NCBI GenBank assembly: GCA_905147135.1
Contig: LR990050.1
Span: 18,040,001-18,104,000 of the forward strand
Direction: 5' to 3'
Length of the DNA stretch: 64,000 bases
Source of the DNA: Blastobasis lacticolella
Lineage: Eukaryota > Arthropoda > Insecta > Lepidoptera > Blastobasidae
A program made the position numbers and the translations under genes. Positions 1-10,805 of this stretch are shown here, in pieces. The number at the start of each line of letters is the position of its first letter. The first letter of the stretch is position 1. The notes under the pieces are model-generated. The model searched no databases, was not told where the DNA came from, and saw only the letters and a list, made by a program, of their open reading frames with translations.

Positions 1-1365
1 ACTAACTCCCCTGCGGAAGCGTTACATTTACTCCGCACTTTTTATTTCCCCGAAAGTAGCTCCCATTCCCTTTATCTTACGACCGCGACAGGCCTTTCAA
101 AAAGAAAACACTTCACGTGTAATAAAAACGATAAGCAAGCATAAGCAACTTACGCGTAACACCTCCGCAGGAGGAGCCAGCCCCTCGTAACAAATTCATG
201 TGCCTACATGCTTATTCGATTTTGCCTGTAAATTTGAAATGAAGAAACCCCGTGAAAAGATATGAGCTACAAATCCGTACCCATGTCTTCTAAGGCACAT
301 GTCTTCGCGTCCCAAGAATTTATACATTACCCGTCTAAAAGAAAATGTCCCGCACGACAGGGAGCGCTTTTATTGAAATTGGCTGCATTACCATAATAAT
401 ATTAAAGGGATTGGCAGCCATCGACGGAGTGTAAAATCTTAGTATACCCACTGTTCTCAATGTGTAATCTACATAATATATTTCCTTCGTACCATTACGC
501 TGTGATTCAATTACCCCATTTTTTCGAGCTTTATTACACCGGGAGGTTTTGTGGCATTCAATCCGTATAGGACCCATTGTCATGATATACATAATGAGGC
601 TTCAATAAACTCTGATAATGGTGGGGAATATTCGGGCTTTCATATTATATGGAATAATAGACAATATATGTTGGTACGAATGTATAGGGTGAATGATTGA
701 TGTTCCTAGACGAGAGGTCGTAAATACGCTTTAATTGGAACAACTCTTTTGGTGGACAATCCTCGATTTAGGAATGTTCATATTCATGATATCATTTAGT
801 TTGTCGCGTTAGTTCCTTCTAAGTTAATGGGTGTTTTAAAAGCTTTAGAGAGTTCACAGCCGACTTTTTATAGCGACACAGTTACGCAGTCGCACATTTA
901 CAGGACACCCTACCTCACGTCGATGACTTACAGCGTGTCTGCGTCAATACAAACGAGACTGTTCCTATAGATTCAGAACCGACTGCGTCACGTTTGCATC
1001 GATACAGATGTGCTGCAGAACTTGTCATGAAGGAGGCTCTAATTGCAAGATCTTAGACTCGGAACCCTCTGAACTATTGACCTCTGCGTGACAGACAATA
1101 TTATCCAACTGAACCAGTAATGACGTCAAGCTACATTTGTGTGTAACAGCATTTAAGGTGCACTAGTCGACAGTTGTTTAGCTTCGAATTAACTGACATT
1201 GTGATAGAGACGACGCTTTACGAAACCCAACTAAAAACTACTAAAACACACAACAACTAATTAAATTATTTACCGCCAACAGGATATGAAACCTAAGGGC
1301 ATGAATCGTAGATGTATGAGTGACAGCTACTACTTTCCAGCAGGTAGATTGTCTGATTTCATTAG
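1..1365. other. No recognisable gene or repeat
   Basis: Unassigned AT-rich sequence. One minus-strand open frame of 85 codons (335-592) has no motif that I recognise and no supporting context, so I do not call it a gene. Confidence 0.5.
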
Positions 1366-1552
1366 TATAGAATAGAATAGAAAAGGTTTTTATTTGCATT
1401 AAATGTGGTAGACAGTTATTGGGTACATGTTAAAATTTCGTAACACAAATTTAACCAATTACACTTGGTATGCAAACTGAGAGAGCTATTTAAATTTTAT
1501 AACAATGAAAAGAACATATTTTCCATGAAATAACAATAAATTAAATGAAAAA

Positions 1553-1984
1553 TTAAAGATTACAGAGAGAGATAGCAACCATAAAAACATTAAATCTATC
1601 TATCGACAAATGACACGTCAAATATTCCTCAACACTGTAAAAACAGCTGTCGGACAAAAATTTGCTCAATGTCTCGCGAAACCGTCTCACAGGCAAACTC
1701 TTCACCTCATCCGGCAGTTTGTTGAATAGTTTCACTGCCATGTTACAGCTATTTCTAGCAAAGCAGGTGGTAAACTGTGAAATAAATAAATACATATATA
1801 TATTAGATGGGATAGCTACCAATCGATTGGGATATCTTGTAGAGAATGCACATGTTTCGGAAAGTTTTATGAACAGCCCTAAGTTGTTTTTTACAAACAA
1901 GCAGATCTCAAGGATATATAATGATGGCAGTGTAAGTAATTTCATTTTTTGGAACAATGGCCTACAGAAGAGGTCCAACACCAC
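1553..1984 (-). pseudogene. LINE ORF2 C-terminal fragment
   Basis: A 143-codon open stretch continues the reverse transcriptase of the same LINE toward its 3' end. It contains the segment AVKLFNKLPDEVKSL, matching the '(A)xxLWNxLPxxVR' pattern near the C-terminus of many insect LINE ORF2 proteins. It is the last coding part before the 3' UTR and the TATTC tail. The reported start methionine lies inside the domain and is not a real start. It is part of a broken element, not a host gene. Confidence 0.8.
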
Positions 1985-3200
1985 ATATAGGCCATAGACA
2001 TTTTTTCTATATAATGAATGCGCGATTTAGATCCACCGAGTTTCCCCACATCACAATGCCATATCTCAAGGTAGAGGACACATAGCCATGGTACGCTATC
2101 AGAGCTGTTTTTTGATAACATGCTGTCGCGAATCTGTATAGAGCATAAGTATATCTATTAATCTTTTTACAAACTCCGTCAACGTGTGCCTTCCATGTCA
2201 GGTTAGTATCGATATTAATACCTAGAAATTTAACTGTATTGACCTCTTCTATGGGGTATTCACGATATTTTACCGACAGACTTAGTGGGGATCCATTTTT
2301 ACTATAGAATTGTATGTACTTTGTTTTCGATATATTTACTCCTTAATTATTGTATTTTAGCCAATTAATTATTTGATCTATTATACTATTAATTTCTGTC
2401 TCATAATCTAGTTCCGGAGTTTTATTATTAATTATGCATATGTCATCTGCAAATAAAGTACATATATATTGTGATTAAGGGTAGATAATTATATGTAAAA
2501 CAAATAACAAGGGTCCGAGAATAGTACCTTGAGGCACGCCGGTCATTTTCGCAATATTTTGATTTAAATGTTGTTTGTTCAGATGACTTGTTTAACTGAT
2601 TTATTTCAACTCACTGTACTCTTCCACTAAGATAATTCGAGGGCATGGCCTCGCACCCCGCACGACTATAGTTTACTCAACAGCCTAGTATGAAGAACGT
2701 AATCAAAAGCTCTGCTTAAGTCAAAAGTTACCATAGAGACAGGGACTCGCTTGTTCATAAAATATGAAATACGTTTAACCATCTCGAAACACGCCAGTGA
2801 AGTTGATTTTCCCTTCTGAAAACCATGTTGTTCGGGTCTTACAATATTAAAGTTTGTGCAGAAAGCTATCAGCCTATTAAGAAAAGCCTTTTCAAAGATT
2901 TTCGAGAGTACAGGAATAAGCGTAATTAGCCTGTAATTACAAACGTTATCCTTCTCTCCCTTTTTAAATAATGGTTTGACAATGGAGCGTTTTAAAAGTG
3001 ATGGAAAGATTCAATTTACAAATGATTAATTCACTAAATTTGTCAATAATGGTGTCAATTCATCAACACAGTCTTTAATTACTTTTGTAGACAATTCGTC
3101 GTATCCAATAAAATTTGTGTTGTTAACTGTTTTTATTATTATCTTATTATATTGATTTCATAATCGTCAGCAGGCGACAGAAAAATGTAGAGTTGTTTGA
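1985..3200 (-). pseudogene. LINE reverse transcriptase domain, broken
   Basis: Minus-strand translation shows reverse transcriptase motifs. HGFQKGKS and the following segment lie at about 2760-2830, TFDLSRAFD (motif with the first catalytic Asp) at 2702-2728, PQGTILGPLLF at about 2500-2535, and LFADD (catalytic Asp pair; FADD at 2442-2453). The catalytic residues are kept, but a TAA interrupts the frame ten codons before FADD, another stop lies near 2342, and there are frame changes. In its family this enzyme copies element RNA at the nicked target site. The mariner separates this part from the upstream endonuclease. Confidence 0.85.
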
Positions 3201-3313
3201 TTCAGGTACTTTGTATTTATTCTTTATAAGCATGTCAGATTGAGTCAATTCAGATACATTATTACTATTATCAGGTACAATTTTAGGGATTTTTATATTG
3301 GATTTTTAATTAA

Positions 3314-4576
3314 TAGGTCTTTACCTATGAAATTGCCGTTTTGTATAAAAAAATTTAAACGTATTTTTTTCATGTATTTTGTATTTGTATTAATCGAAGT
3401 AATCACCCATGCAGCCAACGCAGTGGCAGTTTCTTGATGCTCTTCTTAAAGAAATCAGCTGGCCAGGAGGCAACAAATTCTTCAAAGGCATTTTGTACTG
3501 CCTCTCGGGTATTGAATTTTTTTCCCGCCAAGAAGTTATCCAAATTCTGGAAAAAGAAGTAGTCTGTAGGCGCAAGGTCTGGTGAGTAGGACGGATGACG
3601 GAGAGCTTCCAACCCCAGTTCTTGCAACTTGGAGACCGTCTGCTGTGCAGTATGAGGTCGCGCGTTGTCGTGCAGGAGCAGCGAAGACTAGCGATTGACT
3701 AATGCTGGTTGGAGATGTGCCAGCTTCTGCATCATAGTGTTTAGTTCTTCACAGTACACATCTGCAGTAATGCTTACCCCGTTGGGTAAGAAGCTGTGAT
3801 GAATCACACCGGCGCTAGACCACCAAACAGTGACCATCACTTTTCTAGGGGTAAGTTTTCGTTTAGAGCATTGTTTAGGTGCTGAACCAGGATCCAACCA
3901 ACTTGCTGAGCGCTTGCGGTTATCAAACAGAATCCATTTATCATCGCAGGTAACAATGCGGTTCAAAATTCCTTCATTTGTGTGTCTGTTGAGCAGTGCA
4001 AGGCACGTCTCGACGCGTACTTCGCGCTGGCGCTCATTGAGTTCGTGAGCCACCCATTTGTCAAGCTTTTTTACCTTGCCAATTTGACGCAAATGGACCA
4101 ATATTGTTTTGACGCTAACGTCGAAAGCTGCTTCTAATTCAGCCGTAGATCATCAGCTTCACAATCGCCTTTTATTCGTCATTGTCGACCAAAGTCTTCG
4201 GACAACCGCGAGGTTCATTTTTCTGGTCGAAATTTCCAGAACGGAAGCGAGCAAACCAATAACAGGTGGTGCGTTGGTTTGTAGTGTTAGCTCCGTAAAC
4301 GTCGTTGATGTTGCGTGCCGCTTGTGCCGCGTTGCTGCCACGACGGTACTCATATTCCATAATTACTCGAATTTTTAACGTAATCATGATGACGAAAAAG
4401 ATTGAAATGCGATGAAAATGTTACACTAATCAATAAACAAATGACTACATTTGGAAAAAGAATTCCATGTTTTTAAAATAAAATTAATTTGAAATTAGAA
4501 TTCTTAGCCAAACAAAACATATTTTGATTTGAAATGGCCAGTATTGCAGAACGGCAATTTCATAGGTAAAGACCTA
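3314..4576 (-). mobile_element. mariner DNA transposon, inserted in the LINE
   Basis: About 1.26 kb bounded by inverted repeats of about 28 bp: 3314-3341 reads TAGGTCTTTACCTATGAAAT and onward, and its reverse complement is at 4549-4576. Both ends carry TA, the mariner target. A minus-strand transposase fills the interior. The length and termini are typical of the family. The element interrupts the Jockey-like LINE, so it arrived later. Confidence 0.93.
3403..4387 (-). pseudogene. mariner transposase, disrupted
   Basis: The transposase cuts and pastes the element through its inverted repeats. The N-terminal DNA-binding region (helix-turn-helix type, FARFRSGNFD then DNDE) is at 4387-4172. After a frame change, the segment 4101-3688 carries TCDDKW with the first catalytic Asp. 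An in-frame stop lies just downstream, near 3685. Reading continues with HDNARPH (second Asp) and HPSYSPDLAPTDYFFF (third Asp), the D,D34D signature of mariners, ending near 3403. All three catalytic Asp residues are visible, but at least one frameshift and one stop disable the gene. Confidence 0.9.
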
Positions 4577-4957
4577 ATATATTATTATTCATAGTCAGAT
4601 AATCAAAGGTATTTAATTGAGTTGAATTATCATTATCATTAATTAGTTGCCATGTCGATTTACATTTATTTTTCGATTTTTTTATATAGTCGTGATTTAC
4701 TCAAACTTGTGGTGATTTAATGCATTTTTTAAACATTTTGTGTAGGTCCTGTACTTCTTTTTAGTATCGTTACATTTGATTTTATAGTAGGAAATGCGTA
4801 ACTTCCTTTTGGTTATACATGATTTTCTCAGGCCTTTCGTTAACCAGTTTTTGGCTTAAATTCTCTTTTCGCCACTTCAATTCTATATTTAGGAAAACAC
4901 AAATTATAAATTAGGCATAGTTCAGTGTGAAAATATTTAAAAGCTTGTTCAATTTAC

Positions 4958-5225
4958 ACGAACTGAGTGGTTCAGTGGTCAACATGCAAGTCAGCCATGC
5001 AAGAGGTCCCAGGTTCGATTCCCGGCTGGACAGAAATTTAAATGATAAATTTTAATTTCTGGTTCGGGTTGTCATGTTCTATGTATAATAAGTATGTATT
5101 TTAAAAATATATACAAGTAGTATATCAGCTAGCTAGCACCCATAGTACAAGCTTTGCTGTTGCAACTTTGGGGCTAAATGGCGTTGTGTGAATTTGTCCA
5201 CGATTATTTATTTATTTAATATCAT
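4958..5225 (+). repeat. tRNA-headed SINE (family 2), inside the LINE
   Basis: Starts with a tRNA-like promoter: A-box-like GAGTGGTTCAGTGGTC and B-box GGTTCGATTCC. It continues into a non-tRNA body ending in the block GGGGCTAAATGGCG and an ATTT-rich tail. The LINE reading resumes after it. The antisense copy at 43830-43915 shares the head, and 30498-30600 shares the tail. Confidence 0.8.
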
Positions 5226-5230
5226 TGCAT

Positions 5231-5700
5231 TCATACATCTGACCATGAATAATCCAACAAGCAATGTTTAAAATTAACAAGATCTGTTCCAAAATCTCTA
5301 ACTGTTTTGTACCAATAAGAGACTAATTTTATGCGAGCCTCCACGGGCACAGTCAGTAGTTGTGCGGTATCATGATCAGATAGGAAAATTGATAAGGTTT
5401 CACCTCGTGCGGCCTTATTGTTGCTGGCGAATTGATCTATGCACGAACTCTGCCGCGTAGGAGTGTCAATATGTAGGTCTACGTCGTAACTCTCCAACAG
5501 ATCCTTTAGATCACGTGACAGTTTTGTGTTCTTTAAAGTATCTATATTCCAGTCGCCCGTTAATATAATGGCCTTCTTTGTTGTTCTTTTAAATTTGTTC
5601 ATGAGCTTTTCAAAAAGTTTTCGCTCCGGGAATTCTGTAAATACACACTAAAACTATCCCGTAACCCACCAACTCTATTCCACAACATCTTTTGTTCAGC
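5231..5700 (-). pseudogene. LINE AP-endonuclease fragment
   Basis: The minus-strand frame 5602-5231 contains ILTGDWNID, the 'GDxN' motif of the APE-type endonuclease of LINEs, and SDHD, matching the C-terminal 'SDH' catalytic motif. Upstream, after a frame change near 5615, the segment VLVCIYRIPG continues the domain to about 5690. In its family this domain nicks the target DNA to prime reverse transcription. It is the N-terminal remnant of the LINE that ends at 1366. It is not expected to be functional. Confidence 0.8.
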
Positions 5701-5768
5701 TTTTATCGCGCGGTATTGTACTCATCAAGACCATTCCAAAGAGCCTAAACGATGATGTTATCTTATTG

Positions 5769-6768
5769 TGTTCTGTAACGTTGCATTTATTATGAATGTT
5801 CCCTTTATTTCTTCTTATTTTTCTTTTTTTAAGGCTGCTTAGCATGTCCCTTTGGCAGATTCAAAATTTATTTAAAATTCTTTTATCTCTCTTTTTCTTA
5901 TATGTATATTCATGTATCTTCTACCCCTTTCAGTCGCTTTATCCGCTATTTTCGCGGTAGACGCCAGAAAGGACGCCTACTCACTGCGCAAGTCAGGATA
6001 TGGCTGTCTAGCGCAGTGGTCAGATTCCCCGGCTCCAGGAGATGGAGCACTCCCTCCACTTCTCCATATCTGGGGAAGAAGGAAGGAAAGGTATGGGTTA
6101 GAATTGGGATGGCTGGAGACCAGCAGGGAGGTAAGCAGGATTGTTTAGTTTCTACATAGCACGGAAAACTCACCTGACTTTCGCAACAAACAGGTATTAG
6201 GACTTTACTTATATGTGTTAGTCACCATCACCACACATTATTAACGGTAAACTTGTTGTGAAAGTACAAAAAATGAAAACTCCGCACTCAAAGCGCCTTC
6301 AAAAAATTGGGCCTTGCACGTCAAAATCATTACCCCAATAGGTACGGTTTACCAAGATATGGGAAAATATAAATATAAAAATCAATGAACTAACAAAATA
6401 AAGTGAGATAACAAGATAGAAAAATCATACCTGTACCTGTAAATGAATAAAAGTAGTAAATAAAAGAAATATAAATACATAAACTATAGGATAACCAGAC
6501 ATGATGCCGTAAAAATGGCATAATATCTGGCAACAGATAAGAGTGGTATTACTGCGCTAGACGTAGGCGTCCTTTCTGGCGTCTACCTCGAAAATAGCGG
6601 ATAAAGCGACAGAAAGGGGTAGAAGATACATAAATACATAAGAAAAAGAGAGAAAAGAATTTTAAATAAATTTTGAATCTGCCAAAAGGACGTGCTAGGC
6701 AGCCTTAAAAAAAGAAAAATAAGAAGAAATAAAGGGAACATTCATAATAAATGCAACGTCACAGTTCA
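5769..6768. mobile_element. Long inverted-repeat (foldback/MITE-like) element
   Basis: Arms of about 210 bp at 5769-5980 and 6563-6768 are reverse complements with scattered differences. Landmarks are TATCCGCTATTTTCG near 5940 and its complement near 6590, and GGACGCCTAC at the inner left edge against GTAGGCGTCC at the inner right. The roughly 580-bp interior has no transposase and includes a segment (about 6000-6170) that looks like an unrelated repeat. Target duplication was not resolved, so the superfamily is unknown. Confidence 0.8.
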
Positions 6769-6840
6769 TTACATTTTTGATTGCCTAATGAGGCACACGG
6801 ACGTACAGTCCACCTGATAGAAAGCGGCTACAGTCCTATG

Positions 6841-7220
6841 TCATTTTTTTATGTCATACGGCAGGCAAACAGGCAAGCGGGCCACCTGATGGAAAGTGGT
6901 CACCACTGCCTATAGACAATAGCAGCACCAAGAGCGTTGCCCACCTCTATAACACGTTGCTCTGGCAGCAAAAAGGAAAATGTCTCTCCACTGCCAAAGG
7001 CACGGTTCCCCAAATCCCCACCCCATGGAGCACTGGAAACCTTACTCACCGGCACAAACACAATACTATTTAAAAGAGTATTGTTTAGCTGCGGTATTCT
7101 GTAAGGTACTTCCCCAGTCGGGCGGCTCCAATTCGAACGGGATACTCCGCTATGATCTTCCTCTCTTAAAACCTATCTTCCGATTCCATCATCAGACCAA
7201 CTCCATTGTACCATATTAAT
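6841..7220 (-). repeat. SINE-like repeat (family B), antisense copy
   Basis: The minus-strand body matches the plus-strand copy at 60440-60755, for example the block CCCAGTCGGGCGGCTCC near 7117. It ends in the tail GGCAGTGGTGACCACTTTCC and an A-rich end at 6841. The tail is shared with the LINE family C copies at 8240, 17567 and 59745. A second, worn tail-like piece is at 6785-6840. Confidence 0.7.
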
Positions 7221-7274
7221 GTATTGTCATCCAACTTACATAGGCATACCTAATTTTACCAAAATTGAGCGTGG

Positions 7275-7720
7275 GCGTCGGTGGCCGAGCGGTTAGAGTA
7301 TGCAACTTGTGCCGGGTTCGAATCCCGCTCCGGCCATGTACCAATAACTGTTTTCTGAGTTATGTATATTAGTTGAATACTAAACGATGCTCAATTCAAT
7401 TCAATTCAATTCAATTCATTTATTTTGATAAACATAAATTTACGCGTCAAATGTCATTAAATTCTTGAGTAGTCATTATTCTTAAAATAATGCTCTTACG
7501 GTGACAGGAAACATCGTGATGAAACCTGCAAATACATGCGACTGGATGTGTAACCATGATCCAATCTGGTCAGGTTCCCCTGGTAGCAGGGTCTTGGAGG
7601 TCAGATGGCAGTCTTTTTAACTGTAATTACCTGACCTGCCGAATCCTGGATCATGGTCATGGCGGACCCCGGGCCCTCGTGCGCGAGAGCACAACCGGGA
7701 CATTAACGCTAAGATGATTA
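7275..7720 (+). repeat. tRNA-headed SINE (family 1) with a LINE-end insertion
   Basis: tRNA-like head GTCGGTGGCCGAGCGGTTAG and B-box GGTTCGAATCC, then the body shared with five other copies in the window (12700-13217, 32795-33110, 36932-37206, 47453-47788, 57880-58212). The body is split at 7393-7489 by a short insertion flanked by ATGCTC at 7387-7392 and 7490-7495. Confidence 0.85.
7393..7489 (-). mobile_element. 5'-truncated LINE 3' end inserted in SINE
   Basis: About 97 bp starting (plus strand) with six AATTC/CAATT units, which on the minus strand form the tail of a LINE. The 6-bp ATGCTC of the host SINE is repeated on both sides and serves as the target duplication. Confidence 0.7.
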
Positions 7721-8239
7721 CCCAATTTCACCAAATTGAACACCGGGTAGTGAGCCAAATTACGCTTGCAAGATTTTCTCCGAACATACATAATTGCAAA
7801 CATTGAAATTTAAGAAGCTTGTAAAAAGCTAAGCTTCCCATGTCAACCCACAAAATCCTTAACACGCATAGTACAAATCCTAATAGAACCGTATCACATA
7901 CGAGGTAATACCAACATCTATTACTCATAACCAACCAGAAAGGACTGTGGAAAAATAAACACAACTTACACACGAAAAATAGCAACACTTTACGTTTCTC
8001 CATGGGAGCGTGGCGGCCATATACTACGGGAAAGGGACTCAATTATGTTACTTGTGCCTAATGTTACTATTACTTCCATTGTGCATACTTTAATTAGGTC
8101 GCTTTTCGCATCTGTCTGCTGACTGCAACGGATTTTAGTGCAGATTTTACCTAGACAATTTCTTCCGGAAGTTTATAATTACGCGTAATATACGCGTATA
8201 GTAAAAAACTCAGAAAACCCACGTGAAGCTGGGGCGGGT
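7721..8239. other. No recognisable feature
   Basis: I see no gene. A minus-strand frame of 104 codons (8042-7728) has no recognisable motif and is low-complexity hydrophobic. Confidence 0.45.
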
Positions 8240-8625
8240 CGCTAGTGTGATATAAATAATTTTTTTTATGTTGTCCGGCAGACAAACCGGCATGCGGGCC
8301 ACCTGATGGAAAGTGGTCACCGCCGCCTATGGACATCAGCAATGGAGTGATGTGTATGAGTGGAGTGATGTGTGATATGGAGTCACCAATGCGTTGCCCG
8401 CCTCTGAAGACACCTCTAATATACCTTTAGAACGATCCCATGTCATAGTCTAAAGGAAACACTGTGGCTGGGAGCTCATTCCACATCCGAATCGTACGAG
8501 CGAGAAACGTTCTTTCAAACCTTCGCGTGGTAACCAACAGAGGGTCTACGTAGTGGGGATAAGCATCCAGCCCACGGCGGGTGGTGCGATGGCGGAATTG
8601 TGCTGTGGCACCAGATCAAAAAGTT

Positions 8626-8891
8626 TTTGTCGGGAATGTGGAGGAGAGAATTCCAGCCGCCAATGTTGGCAAGCGAAGATGGAGAAGGTGGAAAAGGGTA
8701 ATTACCCACCTGGCCGAGTTGCTGTGACCAGGGGACCGAAGTCCAATGGACGCTCTTTGGATCTTGTATATAAGCGTTGTAGATGGAACACTCCGTTAGC
8801 GCGATGTAGATTTTACAGTAGCTGTCATGCTGATTTGTCTTGCCAACTCGTGTGTGCGAGCTCTCTTTGGTTCACTATGGAGATCGCTACA
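8626..8891 (-). repeat. 3' LTR of the miniature element
   Basis: The minus-strand start TGTAGCGATCTCC is at 8891, preceded by the purine tract. The other end reads CCCGACAAA next to the AACT duplication. The repeat matches 9278-9550 almost base for base, apart from the 7-bp indel and a few substitutions. Confidence 0.9.
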
Positions 8892-8905
8892 GTACTCCCC
8901 CCGGA
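8892..8905 (-). promoter_or_regulatory. Polypurine tract of the miniature element
   Basis: The minus strand reads CCGGGGGGAGTAC immediately before the 3' LTR. It would prime plus-strand DNA synthesis. Element B has a similar run (GGGGGGGTAG) in the same place. Confidence 0.75.
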
Positions 8906-9258
8906 GACTGGAGGTCGATACCGAGCGAGAAGCGGAGTGGAAGTGCTGTTTCGTCGTTGAGCCGTAGTACAGTCATATGATGCGGTGAGCATTTGGCGAA
9001 ACTCTGGCGTGAGGTTGCCTAGTGAGCCATGCCGATGCGAAGCTGTCCCCAGGTCTACAGTGAGTCGAGACTGGGTGGAGACAGTGGAAGGCCGCAATTG
9101 AACGACCCAGCACGCGTCCGTGCTGATAATGGTCGTGACTAGGAAGCACGCGTCCGTGCCGACTATGGTCAAGAAGCTGTGACTGCTTGATGCTTGAAGT
9201 GACGTTGTGCAGCTGCTCCGTGATGCTGATGTAGAAGATCTTGAGGCTCGTCGTTAGG

Positions 9259-9276
9259 ATCACGTCGGGGTCACCA
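9259..9276 (-). promoter_or_regulatory. Primer binding site for tRNA-Trp
   Basis: The minus strand reads TGGTGACCCCGACGTGAT. Its complement equals the 3' end of insect tRNA-Trp including CCA as I remember it, an 18-nt match. tRNA-Trp priming is characteristic of the CsRn1 clade. Confidence 0.85.
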
Positions 9277-9277
9277 C

Positions 9278-9550
9278 TTTGGCGGGAATGTGGAGGAGAG
9301 AATTCCAGCCGCCAATGTTGACAAGCGAAGATGGAGAAGGATAAGATTGGAAAAGGGTAATTACCCACCTGGCCGAGTTGCTGTGACCAGGGGACCGAAG
9401 TCCAATGGACGCACTTTGGATCTTGTATATAAGCGTTGTAGATGGAACACTCCGTTAGCGCGATGTAGATTTTACAGTAGCTGTCATGCTGATTTGTCTT
9501 GCCAACTCGTGTGTGCGAGCTCTCTTTGGTTCAGTATGGAGATCGCTACA
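9278..9550 (-). repeat. 5' LTR of the miniature element
   Basis: Minus-strand LTR from TGTAGCGATC at 9550 to CCCGCCAAA at 9278, followed by one base and the primer site. It contains TATATAAGCG on the plus strand near 9426. Confidence 0.9.
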
Positions 9551-9844
9551 AGTTCCTCGGAACACTCCCCATTGTACAGCCGATAGAACACACCCAGGGA
9601 GCCAAAGTCCCTTCGGTTAGCCAGTGGTTCTAACTTGCTTGTTTGTATGGGATCGTCGTTATTGTTCCATTATTAACATTTGCGGAACTTTTACAGATCC
9701 ATTACTCAAGTTATACTGGTATTTTATTATAACAATAAGGTGTCAAACAAGGGTACGACTTTTCTTTTTAAAGTGTTTAACCCTTAATTACGAACCTTTG
9801 TCGAAACGACGACGTTGACTTTTAAAAGTTAATTTTTCCACAAT

Positions 9845-9945
9845 TTGCCTAATCTCAGTCTACCGGTTGCCCTCGCTCCTCATGAGAGCCGCCTTCAAGG
9901 CTAGAGTCAATAAGCTGTTCCAAGACAGGCACCTGGTATAGCGGT
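9845..9945 (+). pseudogene. Small LINE C-terminal scrap
   Basis: The frame reading RAAFKARVNKLFQDRH resembles LINE C-termini such as the minus-strand piece at 61420-61225 (FKAGVNWLFQDGH). No more of the element is visible. Confidence 0.45.
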
Positions 9946-10805
9946 CAATTGCCTGGCTCGTTTAATTAAAAAAAAGGTCTACCCTATTTACGAGCCCACG
10001 ACATGGTTACTATGCCAGCTCTGCGCATTTGCTAATACATTATAAAATATGCTTTGTGTCATTAACATAGAAATCAAAATTGCATTAACTTTCGGACAAA
10101 CTGTGCAGAAATCGTGTACGTCCATATATAATATAGGCAATTCCAAAAAAAATTAAAATATTGCAAAATAAAAAGACGTATATGGACACTCCCTAAAAGA
10201 CCACCGTGAAATGGAAACCTTGACAATGTTTCCATTCGTCTCCACTAATGCGATATTATATCTTTTCGGAAACTGTGAGTGTGCCATGTAATACCTTGAG
10301 CCACACTGAGCCAGCTAGATTAATGTTTGGAGTGTTGTAAACGGCTTGGTCTAGAATTTTTCAGTTCTAACCAGTTTTTTCTGTCGGAATTTTTCAATTC
10401 CCTTGCCACCGTTCTGGAAGCGGGAACAACTGCTCTGACCTAGTTAAGTGACTGGTTGAAATACTTTTAGAATGTTTAATGTAGCGCACTGACATATGGA
10501 CTGTCGTGCTGTCGACACAGCAGACAAGCAAGCTACGTTGTCTGGGCAAAAATTAGACAGCTGTGTCTAACCTACTAGACATAGGAGCATATTAGACCCT
10601 CGTTCCATAATTCTATGAACAGAAAAGGTTGCATGTGTTATTGATATGATACTTTAGTTTATTTTTAATTGTTATTTAAAGTTAAGATACATTTTAAAAC
10701 TATCGTCATTAATTATAATTATTATATTAATGTAAATAGTTTTATCAACATTTTGCCAAATTACAGAATGAATAATTGATATTTCTGAACGATGTTTACT
10801 CTCTA
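9946..10805. other. No recognisable feature
   Basis: AT-rich sequence without an open frame or repeat that I can name. Confidence 0.5.

Larger units (their letters stand above)
1366..5700 (-). mobile_element. Jockey-like non-LTR retrotransposon (LINE), decayed and interrupted
   Basis: Read on the minus strand the order is endonuclease piece (5700-5231), reverse transcriptase (about 3200-1985) and C-terminal region (1984-1553), ending at about 1366 in a short tail of TATTC units, as at the 3' end of many Jockey/CR1-type LINEs. Two later insertions split it: a mariner at 3314-4576 and a tRNA-headed SINE at about 4958-5225. The frame carries stops and shifts, so this copy is dead. The 5' end is not found and is probably truncated near 5700. 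The Jockey-superfamily assignment is by eye; a CR1 or Daphne relative is possible. Confidence 0.85.
8626..9550 (-). mobile_element. Miniature non-autonomous LTR retrotransposon (TRIM-like)
   Basis: Two direct repeats of 266 bp (8626-8891) and 273 bp (9278-9550; the difference is a 7-bp insertion near 9340) enclose a 386-bp interior without coding capacity. The element is flanked by a 4-bp target duplication AGTT at 8622-8625 and 9551-9554. On the minus strand the LTR starts TGTAGCGATC. The 5' LTR is followed after 1 nt by a primer site complementary to tRNA-Trp. A G-rich purine tract precedes the 3' LTR. These signals match those of CsRn1-type gypsy elements, including element B here. The interior has a 36-bp tandem duplication from 9111. 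Confidence 0.9.
8240..9620 (-). pseudogene. LINE (family C) C-terminal remnant, split by a mini LTR element
   Basis: Minus-strand reading of 9620-9551 and 8625-8240 gives a LINE ORF2 C-terminus, then a 3' tail with the block GTGGCCCGCATGC and a T-rich (A-rich on minus) end at about 8262. The two halves flank the 925-bp LTR element. Joining them with a single AGTT gives a continuous frame across the junction (residues EELFDL), which confirms the insertion. Related pieces are at 17567, 57785 and 59745. No catalytic domain is left. Confidence 0.75.

Noticed and set aside
335..592. 85-codon minus-strand gene
   Set aside because: No family motif, no splice or promoter context, and such lengths occur by chance in this window.
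7275..7340. tRNA gene on the plus strand
   Set aside because: The tRNA-like head continues into a body shared by five other copies, and the acceptor stem does not close; it is a SINE head. The same applies to 4958, 43830 and 13155.
8553..9586. Two related plus-strand proteins (135 and 98 codons) as a gene family
   Set aside because: Their similarity comes from the two LTR copies of the miniature element.
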